From an uncultured Aquimarina sp. (GTDB taxonomy: Bacteria; Bacteroidota; Bacteroidia; Flavobacteriales; Flavobacteriaceae), in assembly GCA_947492105.1 (NCBI GenBank), contig CANLMN010000015.1, positions 42,429 through 106,428 of the forward strand: a DNA stretch of 64,000 nucleotides, written 5' to 3'. Position numbers and translations under genes: made by a program. Below are positions 8,594-15,927 of the stretch, piece by piece. Below the pieces are notes generated by a model. The model made no database searches. It was given only the letters and a program-made list of their open reading frames with translations, and was not told the origin of the DNA. Positions within the stretch are counted from its first letter, which is position 1, and the number at the start of each line of letters is the position of its first letter.

Positions 8594-9298
8594 ATGATGC
8601 ATAAGAAATTAGCGATTAAAGCGACTAGAGTAGAAATAGAATCTGTAATGAAGCGTCCCTTCGTTTACCCCAAACTACACAATTCTAACTCACTTATCGA
8701 TGGCAGTGAGGAAACACTTCTTCCTGTCGTAGTAATGCAAGCGCCTGAAGAAATTACGTTTGCTATTTGGGGTTTTTTGCCCAAAGATTTTCATGATGAT
8801 TGGAGCGATTTTCAAGAGGTTTTTCAAACATTACATATGACGATCAATGATTTAGAAAACAACGTCATGGCCAACGAAGCTTTTAGAAATGAACGCTGTC
8901 TGATCATTGTTACAGGGTTTTTTATCTATCATATGCACAAGGGTTCTCTCTATCCCTATTATGTCTACGCAGAAAACCAAAAACCTTTCTGCTTAGCGGG
9001 ATTATACTCCGTTTTACAGGATGGGTTTATCACGACTACGATGCTCACCACGGATTCTGAAAATAGTATGAAAAAAATTCAGAATATAGAAACCCAAATG
9101 CCTATTCCCATTGGACCGCAACTCTACAATTCATGGCTTGCTGATGATATTGAACTAGATGAATTAAAGCATATACTGAATAGTACTGATCAAGTTACAC
9201 TAAAAGCACATCCCATTGCCAAAGATTTTTTTAAAAATAAAATCATGTATGAAGGAAGTTTAGATCCCGTATATTATGAAGATATACCGACCTGGTAA
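8594..9298 (+). CDS. SRAP-fold protein lacking catalytic residues
   Basis: A SOS-response-associated peptidase (SRAP/HMCES/YedK) family protein, by overall pattern: TFAIWGFLP near residue 50, NERCLIIVTGFFIYH and PYYVYAENQKPFCLAGLYS in the middle, and METQMP-like IETQMPIPI near the end. In active SRAP proteins Cys2 cross-links to abasic sites, aided by Glu in GFYEW and His in HNRMP. Here residue 2 is Met or His, the Glu position is Ile (GFFIY) and the His position is Glu (IETQMP), so the protein should not form the thiazolidine cross-link. AAAGGAGG at 8583-8590 fixes the start at 8594 or 8597 rather than an earlier frame opening at 8555. It is flanked by AraC regulators on both sides. Confidence 0.75.
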   Translation: MMHKKLAIKATRVEIESVMKRPFVYPKLHNSNSLIDGSEETLLPVVVMQAPEEITFAIWGFLPKDFHDDWSDFQEVFQTLHMTINDLENNVMANEAFRNERCLIIVTGFFIYHMHKGSLYPYYVYAENQKPFCLAGLYSVLQDGFITTTMLTTDSENSMKKIQNIETQMPIPIGPQLYNSWLADDIELDELKHILNSTDQVTLKAHPIAKDFFKNKIMYEGSLDPVYYEDIPTW

Positions 9299-9468
9299 TT
9301 CATTGTTGATCACTGAATCAAAAAATTCTCTGTTTCCTTCTCCTTTTAGATATTTTCTGCTATTTTTCATTACAAAACTAAATCACAGTCATAGAATTTG
9401 CCCTATTTTTTTGAATGCTATTAAGAGACAATCTATGAATTCAATCAGAGAGCTACAAGCTTTTGGAT

Positions 9469-10497
9469 TTATTTATTTCTCTGATTTTTAAGCATTTTTT
9501 TTCGATATTCTGTGGGCAGTATCCCATAATGTTTAAAAAAAATCTTGGAAAAGTAGCTGCGATTTCTAAAACCAATCTTATAGACAATCTCCGATATAGT
9601 GGCATTTGTATTGCAAATACTATCTCTGGCTATCTCTAATTTTAATTGCCTCAAATATTCATTAACAGATTTGTCATAAAGTACTCGAAAACCCATTTGT
9701 AACTTCTTGGTACTGAAACCAACTTGTTCTGCCAAACTACCTACAGATATAGGTTCTGCTATATTATCTACAATATATGCTACCAGTTTATGAATTTTTT
9801 TGATGTCGTCTTTGGACAAAGAATCTGGTAACACTCTTCCTTTTTCATAATTTTGTTGCTCCAAAATCTGCATAGCCATGATCAGATTCAATTGCCCTTC
9901 TATAGATAAGGTCCTTACAATACCACTTTCATGATTTTCGTTGAGATGCCTTATACGATCTGCTATTTTCAAATTAAAATCACCAAAGTGCTTGTAAACT
10001 TTGTTTACTTTTTTTTCATCAAATACATCCAATAAGTTATTGGACAAATAAGAAAGGTTATGATTTTTCTTTAAAGCATACTCTTTGGGTTGTAACCCTA
10101 TAAAATTAACCTTTGTCACCGTTTTTGAAGGAAAAACGTAAGCCTTTGGTTCATCGGTTTTATTAGAAATAATGACATTCTGATAACGCTCAAAGGTATG
10201 TTTTATATCAGTAGCTGACAGATAGTCTAGTTGTCCTTCTGAAACAAAAATGAATTCTATCGAATTGTACTTTCCTGTCTTGTAACAAATCTTGACACCT
10301 TTCTCAAAATGCACATTATAATCCATTAAAGAAACACCCCAATCAAAATCTACGAATCGAATGGTTCCTTTTCCTATTTCATTATCAAAAGTCAAAACAT
10401 GTTCTCCCCACTGCTCTTGTATTTCTCCATGCAGTTTTATAGCCAAAGTCTCTAAGACCTCAATACTATTAATAGAAGTTATCTGTATTTCAATCAT
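9469..10497 (-). CDS. AraC family transcriptional regulator (paralogue 2)
   Basis: A 342-residue AraC-family regulator with the same architecture as its neighbours. The N-terminal sensor domain includes GKGTIRFVDFDWGVSLMDY near residue 45. The C-terminal DNA-binding domain includes VGSLAEQVGFSTKKLQMGFR, then ATISEIVYKIGFRNRSYFSK and FFKHYGILPTEYRKK. It ends in a basic tail (KMLKNQRNK). Its 3' end is convergent with the SRAP-like gene, and paralogue 3 lies 141 bases upstream on the same strand. The effector and targets are unknown. Confidence 0.9.
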   Translation of the reverse strand: MIEIQITSINSIEVLETLAIKLHGEIQEQWGEHVLTFDNEIGKGTIRFVDFDWGVSLMDYNVHFEKGVKICYKTGKYNSIEFIFVSEGQLDYLSATDIKHTFERYQNVIISNKTDEPKAYVFPSKTVTKVNFIGLQPKEYALKKNHNLSYLSNNLLDVFDEKKVNKVYKHFGDFNLKIADRIRHLNENHESGIVRTLSIEGQLNLIMAMQILEQQNYEKGRVLPDSLSKDDIKKIHKLVAYIVDNIAEPISVGSLAEQVGFSTKKLQMGFRVLYDKSVNEYLRQLKLEIARDSICNTNATISEIVYKIGFRNRSYFSKIFFKHYGILPTEYRKKMLKNQRNK

Positions 10498-10638
10498 TTA
10501 ATCCCTTCATATTACTATTTTGTTTAGCAATACAAAGATGTAATTAAACAAATGTTTGTGTTAACATTATTGAAACAATAACTTGTACTTTTGACTACTT
10601 TAAGATTTTTAAGGTGTTTTTAGCAAATATATCAAGGA

Positions 10639-11682
10639 CTAGGCTGTTTTTTCTTCATCCTGAGAATTACGTTGCTGCTCTAGATATTGTTTGGGGGTTA
10701 CCCCATATTTTTTCTTAAAAAGTTTGGAGAAATAACTTCTGGAGTTGATACCTACTTTATACGTGATCTCCGTGATATTGAGTTCTGAATTTTCTAATAA
10801 CGCTTTTGCTTTTTCCACACGAAAATTCTGAATATATTCATTGACTGATGTTTTGTACAATTGCTTAAAACCATTTTGCAGTGTATTCTGATTAAGACCT
10901 ACACGTTTTGCAAGATTCACAACAGCATCTACTTTCTCTAATTCTTCATCGATGATAGCTACAGCTTCCTCTATCCGTTCGATGGTAGCTTGTCTCAATA
11001 TAATTCTCTTATTAGGTTCATTAAGATCATCTAAGTATTGCTTGAGTTGATGTGTCAGAATTTCGTATACCTTCCCCTCTTGATAGACTTTTTTCATGAA
11101 GCCCTCATGCTCACAATCTAGAAATTCTTCTATAAATTTTGAGATTTCTAAACTATAGTAATTTTTATAATAAAAATTTTGAATTCCATTAACATCACGA
11201 AATAATTCTATTAAATCTTCATTCATTTCTGGCAAAAAGTCCTCAATTTTCTTCTCAAAAAGCTTTCGATTAATTTCTAGGCTAAACATGCAGATATTCA
11301 CATTGGCGGGAATTCTAAAACGATGATTATTTTTGGAGGTACCGGCGGCAATCAAATTTTCTAATCGACGTACCTTATGATTCTTATCGTCTTTTTCAAA
11401 ACCATGTTCAATAGCGCTCTCTCTGTTGAAAATAATCTTCAGCGGATGCACTACACCTTTTTCTAAAGTGATTTCCAAAGGTTCTTTTAACAAATAATCA
11501 ATCTCGACAACACCTAGACCGAAATCAAATTGGTACGCCTTGACATATCCAGAACCTATTTCTTCAGGAAAATTAAAACAACATTCATGATGGTCTTCTT
11601 CATAGGGTACGTTTAATTGATTGGCCATACCTATGACTACGTCCTTTGCGCAAAGATCTTTGACATTAAGTTTTTCTTCCAT
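10639..11682 (-). CDS. AraC family transcriptional regulator (paralogue 3)
   Basis: A 347-residue regulator with the shared N-terminal domain (GSGYVKAYQFDFGLGVVEID, close in pattern to paralogue 2) and a C-terminal AraC domain (VGLNQNTLQNGFKQLYKTSV, ELNITEITYKVGINSRSYFS, LFKKKYGVTPKQYLEQQ). The acidic N-terminal half contains several Cys, including a CCF near residue 34. It is tandem with paralogue 2 and divergent from the DUF1328 gene. Tandem duplication is the likely origin of the pair. Confidence 0.9.
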   Translation of the reverse strand: MEEKLNVKDLCAKDVVIGMANQLNVPYEEDHHECCFNFPEEIGSGYVKAYQFDFGLGVVEIDYLLKEPLEITLEKGVVHPLKIIFNRESAIEHGFEKDDKNHKVRRLENLIAAGTSKNNHRFRIPANVNICMFSLEINRKLFEKKIEDFLPEMNEDLIELFRDVNGIQNFYYKNYYSLEISKFIEEFLDCEHEGFMKKVYQEGKVYEILTHQLKQYLDDLNEPNKRIILRQATIERIEEAVAIIDEELEKVDAVVNLAKRVGLNQNTLQNGFKQLYKTSVNEYIQNFRVEKAKALLENSELNITEITYKVGINSRSYFSKLFKKKYGVTPKQYLEQQRNSQDEEKTA

Positions 11683-11877
11683 GAATTGTCCATTTTTGGT
11701 AATTGAAAAGCTAAATATACAGGTTAATATAATAAGATTTAAAAATGCTAGCTATTAAGTCAATTATTTTCTGAATACAGCAAAGATGATAATCAAAATC
11801 GTCTTAAATTTGTATAAAACACTGAAAATCAGTTAACTCTTATTATAAAGAGATGTATTAATTAAAATTTATATCAT

Positions 11878-12042
11878 ATGTTGCGTTGGACAGTTACCTT
11901 TATTATTTTGGCAATCATAGCCGCATTATTAGGATTTGGTGGGATTGCAGCAGGAGCTGCTAGTATTGCAAAAATATTATTCTTCGTATTTCTAGTTTTA
12001 TTTGTGCTTTCACTCATTTTTGGAAAACGCTTCAGACCATAA
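11878..12042 (+). CDS. DUF1328 family small membrane protein
   Basis: A 54-residue protein of the DUF1328 (YtjA) family: starts [20 protein letters not shown], followed by [20 protein letters not shown] and a short basic end (FGKRFRP). Two hydrophobic helices are separated by the family's Gly/Ala turn. Members are induced by stress in several bacteria but have no assigned mechanism. A possible -7 element, TAAATTTG, lies at 11805-11812, though without a clear -33. An R1 repeat follows 15 bases after the stop. Confidence 0.85.
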   Translation: MLRWTVTFIILAIIAALLGFGGIAAGAASIAKILFFVFLVLFVLSLIFGKRFRP

Positions 12043-12056
12043 CTCTAGACCATTAA

Positions 12057-12202
12057 TACCAGTTAAAATGTAATTGTAGGTCAAAATAATGGAACTATTT
12101 TTCGTTAGTTTAAACAATAAAATTTAAACATAGCATTGGCTACAGTTTAATTTTATAGTAGAAAGAAAAGCTTATTATTAGCCTAATTTTTTTTTACTGG
12201 TA
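12057..12202 (+). repeat. R1 interspersed repeat, complete copy
   Basis: A 146-base copy with clear inverted ends, TACCAG at 12057 and CTGGTA ending at 12202. Internal R1 landmarks are TTAAAATGTAATTGTAGG, TTAAACATAGC and AGCCTAATT. It lies between the DUF1328 gene and the small lipoprotein gene, so it forms part of the latter's leader. Confidence 0.75.
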
Positions 12203-12239
12203 AAACTTTAAAATTATCAATAACATTTATATTTAAAAC

Positions 12240-12440
12240 ATGAAAAAGACCTTATTATTAACTGCGCTATCTGTATTTTTTGTTTCCGTAATAACAATTA
12301 GTTGTGCAGAAAAGAAGACCACTGGAGAAAAAATTGAAGATGCCGTAGAACAAACAGAAGATGCGTTAGAAGATACTGCTGACGAGGTAGAAGATGCAGT
12401 GGAGGATGCTGCCGATGAAGTAAAGGATGCAACAAATTAA
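12240..12440 (+). CDS. Small acidic lipoprotein
   Basis: A 66-residue exported lipoprotein. The signal peptide MKKTLLLTALSVFFVSVITI ends in a lipobox (ITISC, Cys22). The mature part is almost entirely an acidic amphipathic helix built from repeats of about seven to eleven residues (DALEDTADEVEDAVEDAADE). Such small acidic helix lipoproteins are common in Bacteroidota and resemble entericidin or YtxH-like stress proteins in layout only. Function unknown. It is probably anchored in a membrane facing the periplasm. Confidence 0.75.
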   Translation: MKKTLLLTALSVFFVSVITISCAEKKTTGEKIEDAVEQTEDALEDTADEVEDAVEDAADEVKDATN

Positions 12441-12602
12441 TATAACTTACATTTTTAATCAGAATGAAAAGTTATTTTGTAAATTTCAATGAAGAAAAAA
12501 CAGTAAAACTTTGTATTTCCTTTTTTAATTTTCTTTTTATTGGCATGAATGCTTATATTTTACAGATATTCATTTCATTATAATTAAAAAACAAATCTGA
12601 TC

Positions 12603-12935
12603 ATGGATAGATTCGAAGTGAAAAATGAGAAAGATTTTATCCGTCTATACAAAAAGAAGGGCTATATATCTAGCTATAAACACAAAGATGGTAAACTCAT
12701 AGATGTAGATAGAGAAATAGCATTGAATCCAAATGAAATACGGGTAGTTGCACACCACCGCTTTGAAGCATTGAGCAACCCATCCGACATATCTATACTT
12801 TATGTAATCGAATCAGATAAAGGCTCTAAAGGCACTATCCTAGTCATCCGTAATAGATCTGTAGATGATACGCTACCAAAATTCTTCGAAGAAATTCCTA
12901 AAGACAATATTTCTAATGATAAAAGCATATTGTAA
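12603..12935 (+). CDS. Conserved flavobacterial small protein (HRFEALSNPSD family)
   Basis: A 110-residue soluble protein. The segment HRFEALSNPSDISILYVIES with DKGSKGTILV matches, from memory, a small flavobacterial family often labelled phosphoribosylpyrophosphate synthetase in databases. At this length it cannot be that enzyme, since true PRPP synthetase is about 310 residues. The real role is unknown. The start at 12603 (MDRFEVKNEKDF) follows an AT-rich spacer. A terminator lies about 100 bases after the stop. It may belong with the stress genes around it (inference). Confidence 0.7.
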   Translation: MDRFEVKNEKDFIRLYKKKGYISSYKHKDGKLIDVDREIALNPNEIRVVAHHRFEALSNPSDISILYVIESDKGSKGTILVIRNRSVDDTLPKFFEEIPKDNISNDKSIL

Positions 12936-13040
12936 CAGGAATTACATCGAAGTCATTTAATTTTTTTGAGGCTAATAAAAAACAGGCATTTTATAAGGAA
13001 TGGAAAAAATTACCCCAAACCCGTAACACTTTTTTAGACA

Positions 13041-13085
13041 AAAACCTGAATCTAACTTATAAAAGTATTCGATTCAGGTTTTTTT
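13041..13085 (+). terminator. Rho-independent terminator
   Basis: The stem AACCTGAATC (13043-13052) pairs with GATTCAGGTT (13071-13080) around an 18-base loop and is followed by a run of T to 13085. It ends the rightward unit containing the 110-residue protein. Confidence 0.85.
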
Positions 13086-13182
13086 ACGTCAAAGAATAAC
13101 AAGAGCCTGCATACGATAGCAAATGACCAGAAAATGGTACTACAAATCCATTAACCTCTCTTATAAGTTACTAGTTGTATGA

Positions 13183-13342
13183 TACCATTTTAAAAAAAAT
13201 ACAGGTTAATAATTCGGTTCTTTCTCTACTATTTTTTTGCTAAAAAATTAAATCGTAGCTAGGGTTATACTTGAATTTCATAGCTCAAACTAGCGAAAAA
13301 TAGTTCAAATTATTCTAGCCTACAATTACATTTCAACTGGTA
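13183..13342 (-). repeat. R1 interspersed repeat, complete copy overlapping a gene end
   Basis: A 160-base copy, reverse orientation: left end TACCATTTTAAAAAAAATAC, right end CTACAATTACATTTCAACTG ending GGTA. The internal core is AAATCGTAGCTAGGGTTATA. Its right end overlaps the last codons of the ArsC-like gene and supplies that gene's TGA stop. Confidence 0.8.
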
Positions 13343-13743
13343 TGACTTCGTGACACATTGGAATTCTGATGATCAAAACAAGATTGTATTTTTGATGGAG
13401 TATCAAATAACTCATAGGAGTCACCTTTGATTACAATACATGATTTGATTAATTTTGGATTTTTTGCAATAATTTTCAGCCAATTTTCAGGTGTTAGCAA
13501 AGGTTCTTCATCATACAATGCTTTAAAATCTGGATGATCGGTGGCTACAAGTTCTTTTAGAGGTAACTGTAAACGTTCAGCAATTCCCGACCATTGTTTT
13601 GAAGTAAGATTATCCTTGGAGATATCAATTGGATTTAGGCTGTTTTTCGCAGCTTTTGCGTAAGCCAATGCTTGTTTTCCCAGAGAATTTTCTCCGTTGT
13701 ATATTAGTGTTATTTGATTTTCTGCTGTTGCTAAAGGTTCCAT
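13333..13743 (-). CDS. ArsC/Spx-fold protein without catalytic cysteine
   Basis: A 136-residue protein of the ArsC/Spx thioredoxin-like family, flavobacterial variant. Pattern: TLIYNGENSLGKQALAYAKA near residues 12-30, then a WSGIAERLQLPLKELV helix, DHPDFKAL and LLTPENWLKIIAKNPKLIKS. Classical arsenate reductase has CX5R at the first loop, but here the loop is NGENSLGK with no Cys, so a redox role is unlikely. The C-terminal residues T-S-stop are encoded by the end of an R1 repeat, so the original end of the gene may have been replaced. Confidence 0.75.
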   Translation of the reverse strand: MEPLATAENQITLIYNGENSLGKQALAYAKAAKNSLNPIDISKDNLTSKQWSGIAERLQLPLKELVATDHPDFKALYDEEPLLTPENWLKIIAKNPKLIKSCIVIKGDSYELFDTPSKIQSCFDHQNSNVSRSHTS

Positions 13744-14119
13744 ATAATATCAGTTTTATATTGGAGGGAATTTAGCTATTATAAAGTTAGAAAATTTGTC
13801 GTATTCATCAAAAACGTAGCGCATTTACAACAGCCTGACTTCATAAATCAATAAGCATTATAATCATTAGAACTGATGATCATCCAACCCCTCTTTTGAA
13901 GCCATTGATAACATCAAGAACTTTGTACTTCTATAATAATATATTTTCAGAACGTACGCATTACGGGAACACTTTTGGGAGCTGTACATGGAAAAAATCA
14001 ATGAAGGAGTTAGAATTCGTATACCACACGATCTTATAGACTACCATAATTTTCCTTAAAATAGTACTATTTATCCTTTGAGTTTACTGGGATAAGTGGT
14101 GTAAGAGCACTTTGTAGTA
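13744..14119. other. Intergenic region with an R2 remnant
   Basis: No gene is visible over 376 bases. A left-end fragment of R2 lies at 14062-14096. The rest is upstream sequence of the ArsC-like gene on one side and downstream sequence of the beta-barrel gene on the other. No clear terminator hairpin is seen. Confidence 0.4.
14062..14096 (+). repeat. R2 repeat, left-end fragment
   Basis: TAGTACTATTTATCC with CTTTGAGTTTACTGGGATAA matches the first 35 bases of R2 with a few changes. The rest of the element is absent. It lies just beyond the 3' end of the beta-barrel gene. Confidence 0.5.
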
Positions 14120-15016
14120 TCAAATCTTAAATTTTATCCCCGTACGTCCATATACACTATTTTGATCATTAATAGTAAAAACGTTTTCTTGATCCTCACT
14201 ACGCAATCTAATATCATTCATTAATGTATATCCCCCATAGATATAGAACACCAAGTGTTTGGTAAAACAATGCTCATAACCAATACCAGCTAGCGCCACT
14301 GTCATGGAGATATTAGAAGCGACATTAGCATCTAAGGCTATGGAGTCTGGGATGTTTCGATTTCTTTGAATATTCGCATAAAAACCATCCAAAGTAGCAA
14401 ATCCTTGCAAAATATTCTTTTCGTTAAGCAGGTATTTAATATTAGTTTTGGGTACTCCTAAACTATAAGTCCAAGAAGGGTGAAATTTTTTAAAATAATT
14501 GATAAACGGCAAAGGAAAAGGACGTCCAGCTGTCGTAGCATATTGCAAACCTACAATTAATCTCCAAGGAGCTTTTGGTGATTCGTCCATCTGATCTTTT
14601 ATAAAAAATATCGATCCAGAAAATAAAAAATCATCTGATGTTACTCCATCCCCCTCAAAATTCGATGCTAAAAAAAATCCGGTTTTTGCAGCAAATCGCC
14701 AATCGTTGGACATTTTAAAGGTATAACCAATTGTAGCTCTAATAGAATGAAAATCATTTAAGTTTGTACTATCAAATATAGATGGATCTTCATAATCAAA
14801 ACGCACATTACGATACTCTAATCCAGGAACAAGATAAGTTCCCTTGCTATTTAATTTTATAGGCAAATTGACAAATGTTCTAAAGCGCTTAAAAGAATTG
14901 TCACTATCACGTTGTGGGAAATATGTATATTCCATCCTAGCAAGATCAGTTAGCTGTGCTGATAATGTTGTTGATATTACTATAAAGAAAAGAATTAATA
15001 AAATCCGTAAAGTCAT
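14120..15016 (-). CDS. Outer-membrane beta-barrel protein (DUF6268-like)
   Basis: A 298-residue exported protein. It has a signal peptide (residues 1-20, MTLRILLILFFIVISTTLSA, cleaved before QLTD), then many short alternating strands such as GTYLVPGLEYRNVRFDYED, HSIRATIGYTFKMSND and FYIYGGYTLMNDIRLR, and a final barrel strand VYGRTGIKFKI ending in a hydrophobic residue. The pattern fits the DUF6268 outer-membrane barrel family of Bacteroidota. It is last of four co-directional genes (GH3 ligase, phosphoesterase-barrel, PAP2 phosphatase, this), with a spacer of 51 bases after the PAP2 gene. Function unknown; an outer-membrane pore or adhesin is possible. Confidence 0.72.
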   Translation of the reverse strand: MTLRILLILFFIVISTTLSAQLTDLARMEYTYFPQRDSDNSFKRFRTFVNLPIKLNSKGTYLVPGLEYRNVRFDYEDPSIFDSTNLNDFHSIRATIGYTFKMSNDWRFAAKTGFFLASNFEGDGVTSDDFLFSGSIFFIKDQMDESPKAPWRLIVGLQYATTAGRPFPLPFINYFKKFHPSWTYSLGVPKTNIKYLLNEKNILQGFATLDGFYANIQRNRNIPDSIALDANVASNISMTVALAGIGYEHCFTKHLVFYIYGGYTLMNDIRLRSEDQENVFTINDQNSVYGRTGIKFKI

Positions 15017-15067
15017 AAAATCAGATAGTCAAATTAAAAAGTGAAAAAATAGCTCTCAAATAGCTTT

Positions 15068-15877
15068 CTAGAATCGATAACGAAAATGTAAACTCTGTGT
15101 TCCATTAAAACCTAAACCTGGAGAAATCTGCAAGTTATCGTTTTTCTTTTTTCGGTGTAATCGAGGAATAAAAATACCACTAGCTGCTCCAACGACATAT
15201 CCCAAAACCACATCTGACAAGAAATGATTTCCGGACTGAATTCTAAAATGTCCAACGACAGCAGGAATAACCGCTGCACCTGTCCAAATATAAGGTTTAG
15301 CCTTGGAATCTGGAAAGAAATCACTAAATACCTGTGCTACAAAGAACGTAGATGCAGCTGAAGCTGCCACATGACCACTAAAAAAAGAGCGTTGATTATT
15401 GGCTGATAATCGAGTATCTATTCCCAAACCTGTGCTATAGACTCTTGGACGACTTTTTTCTACCAATCCTGCTGTCAGCGTAAAAAGAGCGCTCGCTGTA
15501 GACAAACTTTCTACCATCAACACGGCTAATTGTCCCGAATGTTGACGTGTATCTTTATGTAATGTCAATAAAAATGGTGTGACAAAAGAAAATGCAAATG
15601 GAATATCACTGATTTTACTAGCGCGTTCATCATTATTGCCAGCGGCCCATCTATCAATACTCCACAAATCGTCTTTATTCAAAGAATTCAATTTTTCTAA
15701 GGAAAGGTCATCTTTTGTCTGAATCAGATACAACCCTAATGCATTGGCACCAAGAGTTGATGCAATCCACGGACCGTCTTGCCAAAAGCTGGTCTCATAA
15801 GGAGACTCCTTAATTTGTCCAAATATTGAACTTTGAATACTCAAAATAATCAAAAGTAAGCTGCTTCTTTTTAACAT
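15068..15877 (-). CDS. Exported PAP2-family phosphatase
   Basis: A 269-residue phosphatidic acid phosphatase type 2 protein. It has a signal peptide (1-20, ending SIFG before QIKES). The three catalytic motifs are present: KSRPR at residues 141-145, FSGH at 166-169 with catalytic His169, and R212-x5-H218-x3-D222 (RIQSGNHFLSD). The family removes phosphate from lipid phosphates such as undecaprenyl pyrophosphate or phosphatidylglycerophosphate. With a cleavable signal, the active site should face the periplasm. It lies between the phosphoesterase-barrel gene and the DUF6268-like barrel gene, consistent with an envelope phosphate or lipid role. Confidence 0.88.
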   Translation of the reverse strand: MLKRSSLLLIILSIQSSIFGQIKESPYETSFWQDGPWIASTLGANALGLYLIQTKDDLSLEKLNSLNKDDLWSIDRWAAGNNDERASKISDIPFAFSFVTPFLLTLHKDTRQHSGQLAVLMVESLSTASALFTLTAGLVEKSRPRVYSTGLGIDTRLSANNQRSFFSGHVAASAASTFFVAQVFSDFFPDSKAKPYIWTGAAVIPAVVGHFRIQSGNHFLSDVVLGYVVGAASGIFIPRLHRKKKNDNLQISPGLGFNGTQSLHFRYRF

Positions 15878-15927
15878 AAAAATCGTTTTATGCTAAGGTA
15901 GCTTCGGTGGGTGGACATGTTTGACTC

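Noticed and set aside
12603-12935. Label phosphoribosylpyrophosphate synthetase for the 110-residue protein
   Set aside because: It is a third of the enzyme's length and has no PRPP-binding motif; only the family resemblance is kept.
13333-13743. Arsenate reductase activity
   Set aside because: The catalytic cysteine loop is absent, so only the fold is claimed.
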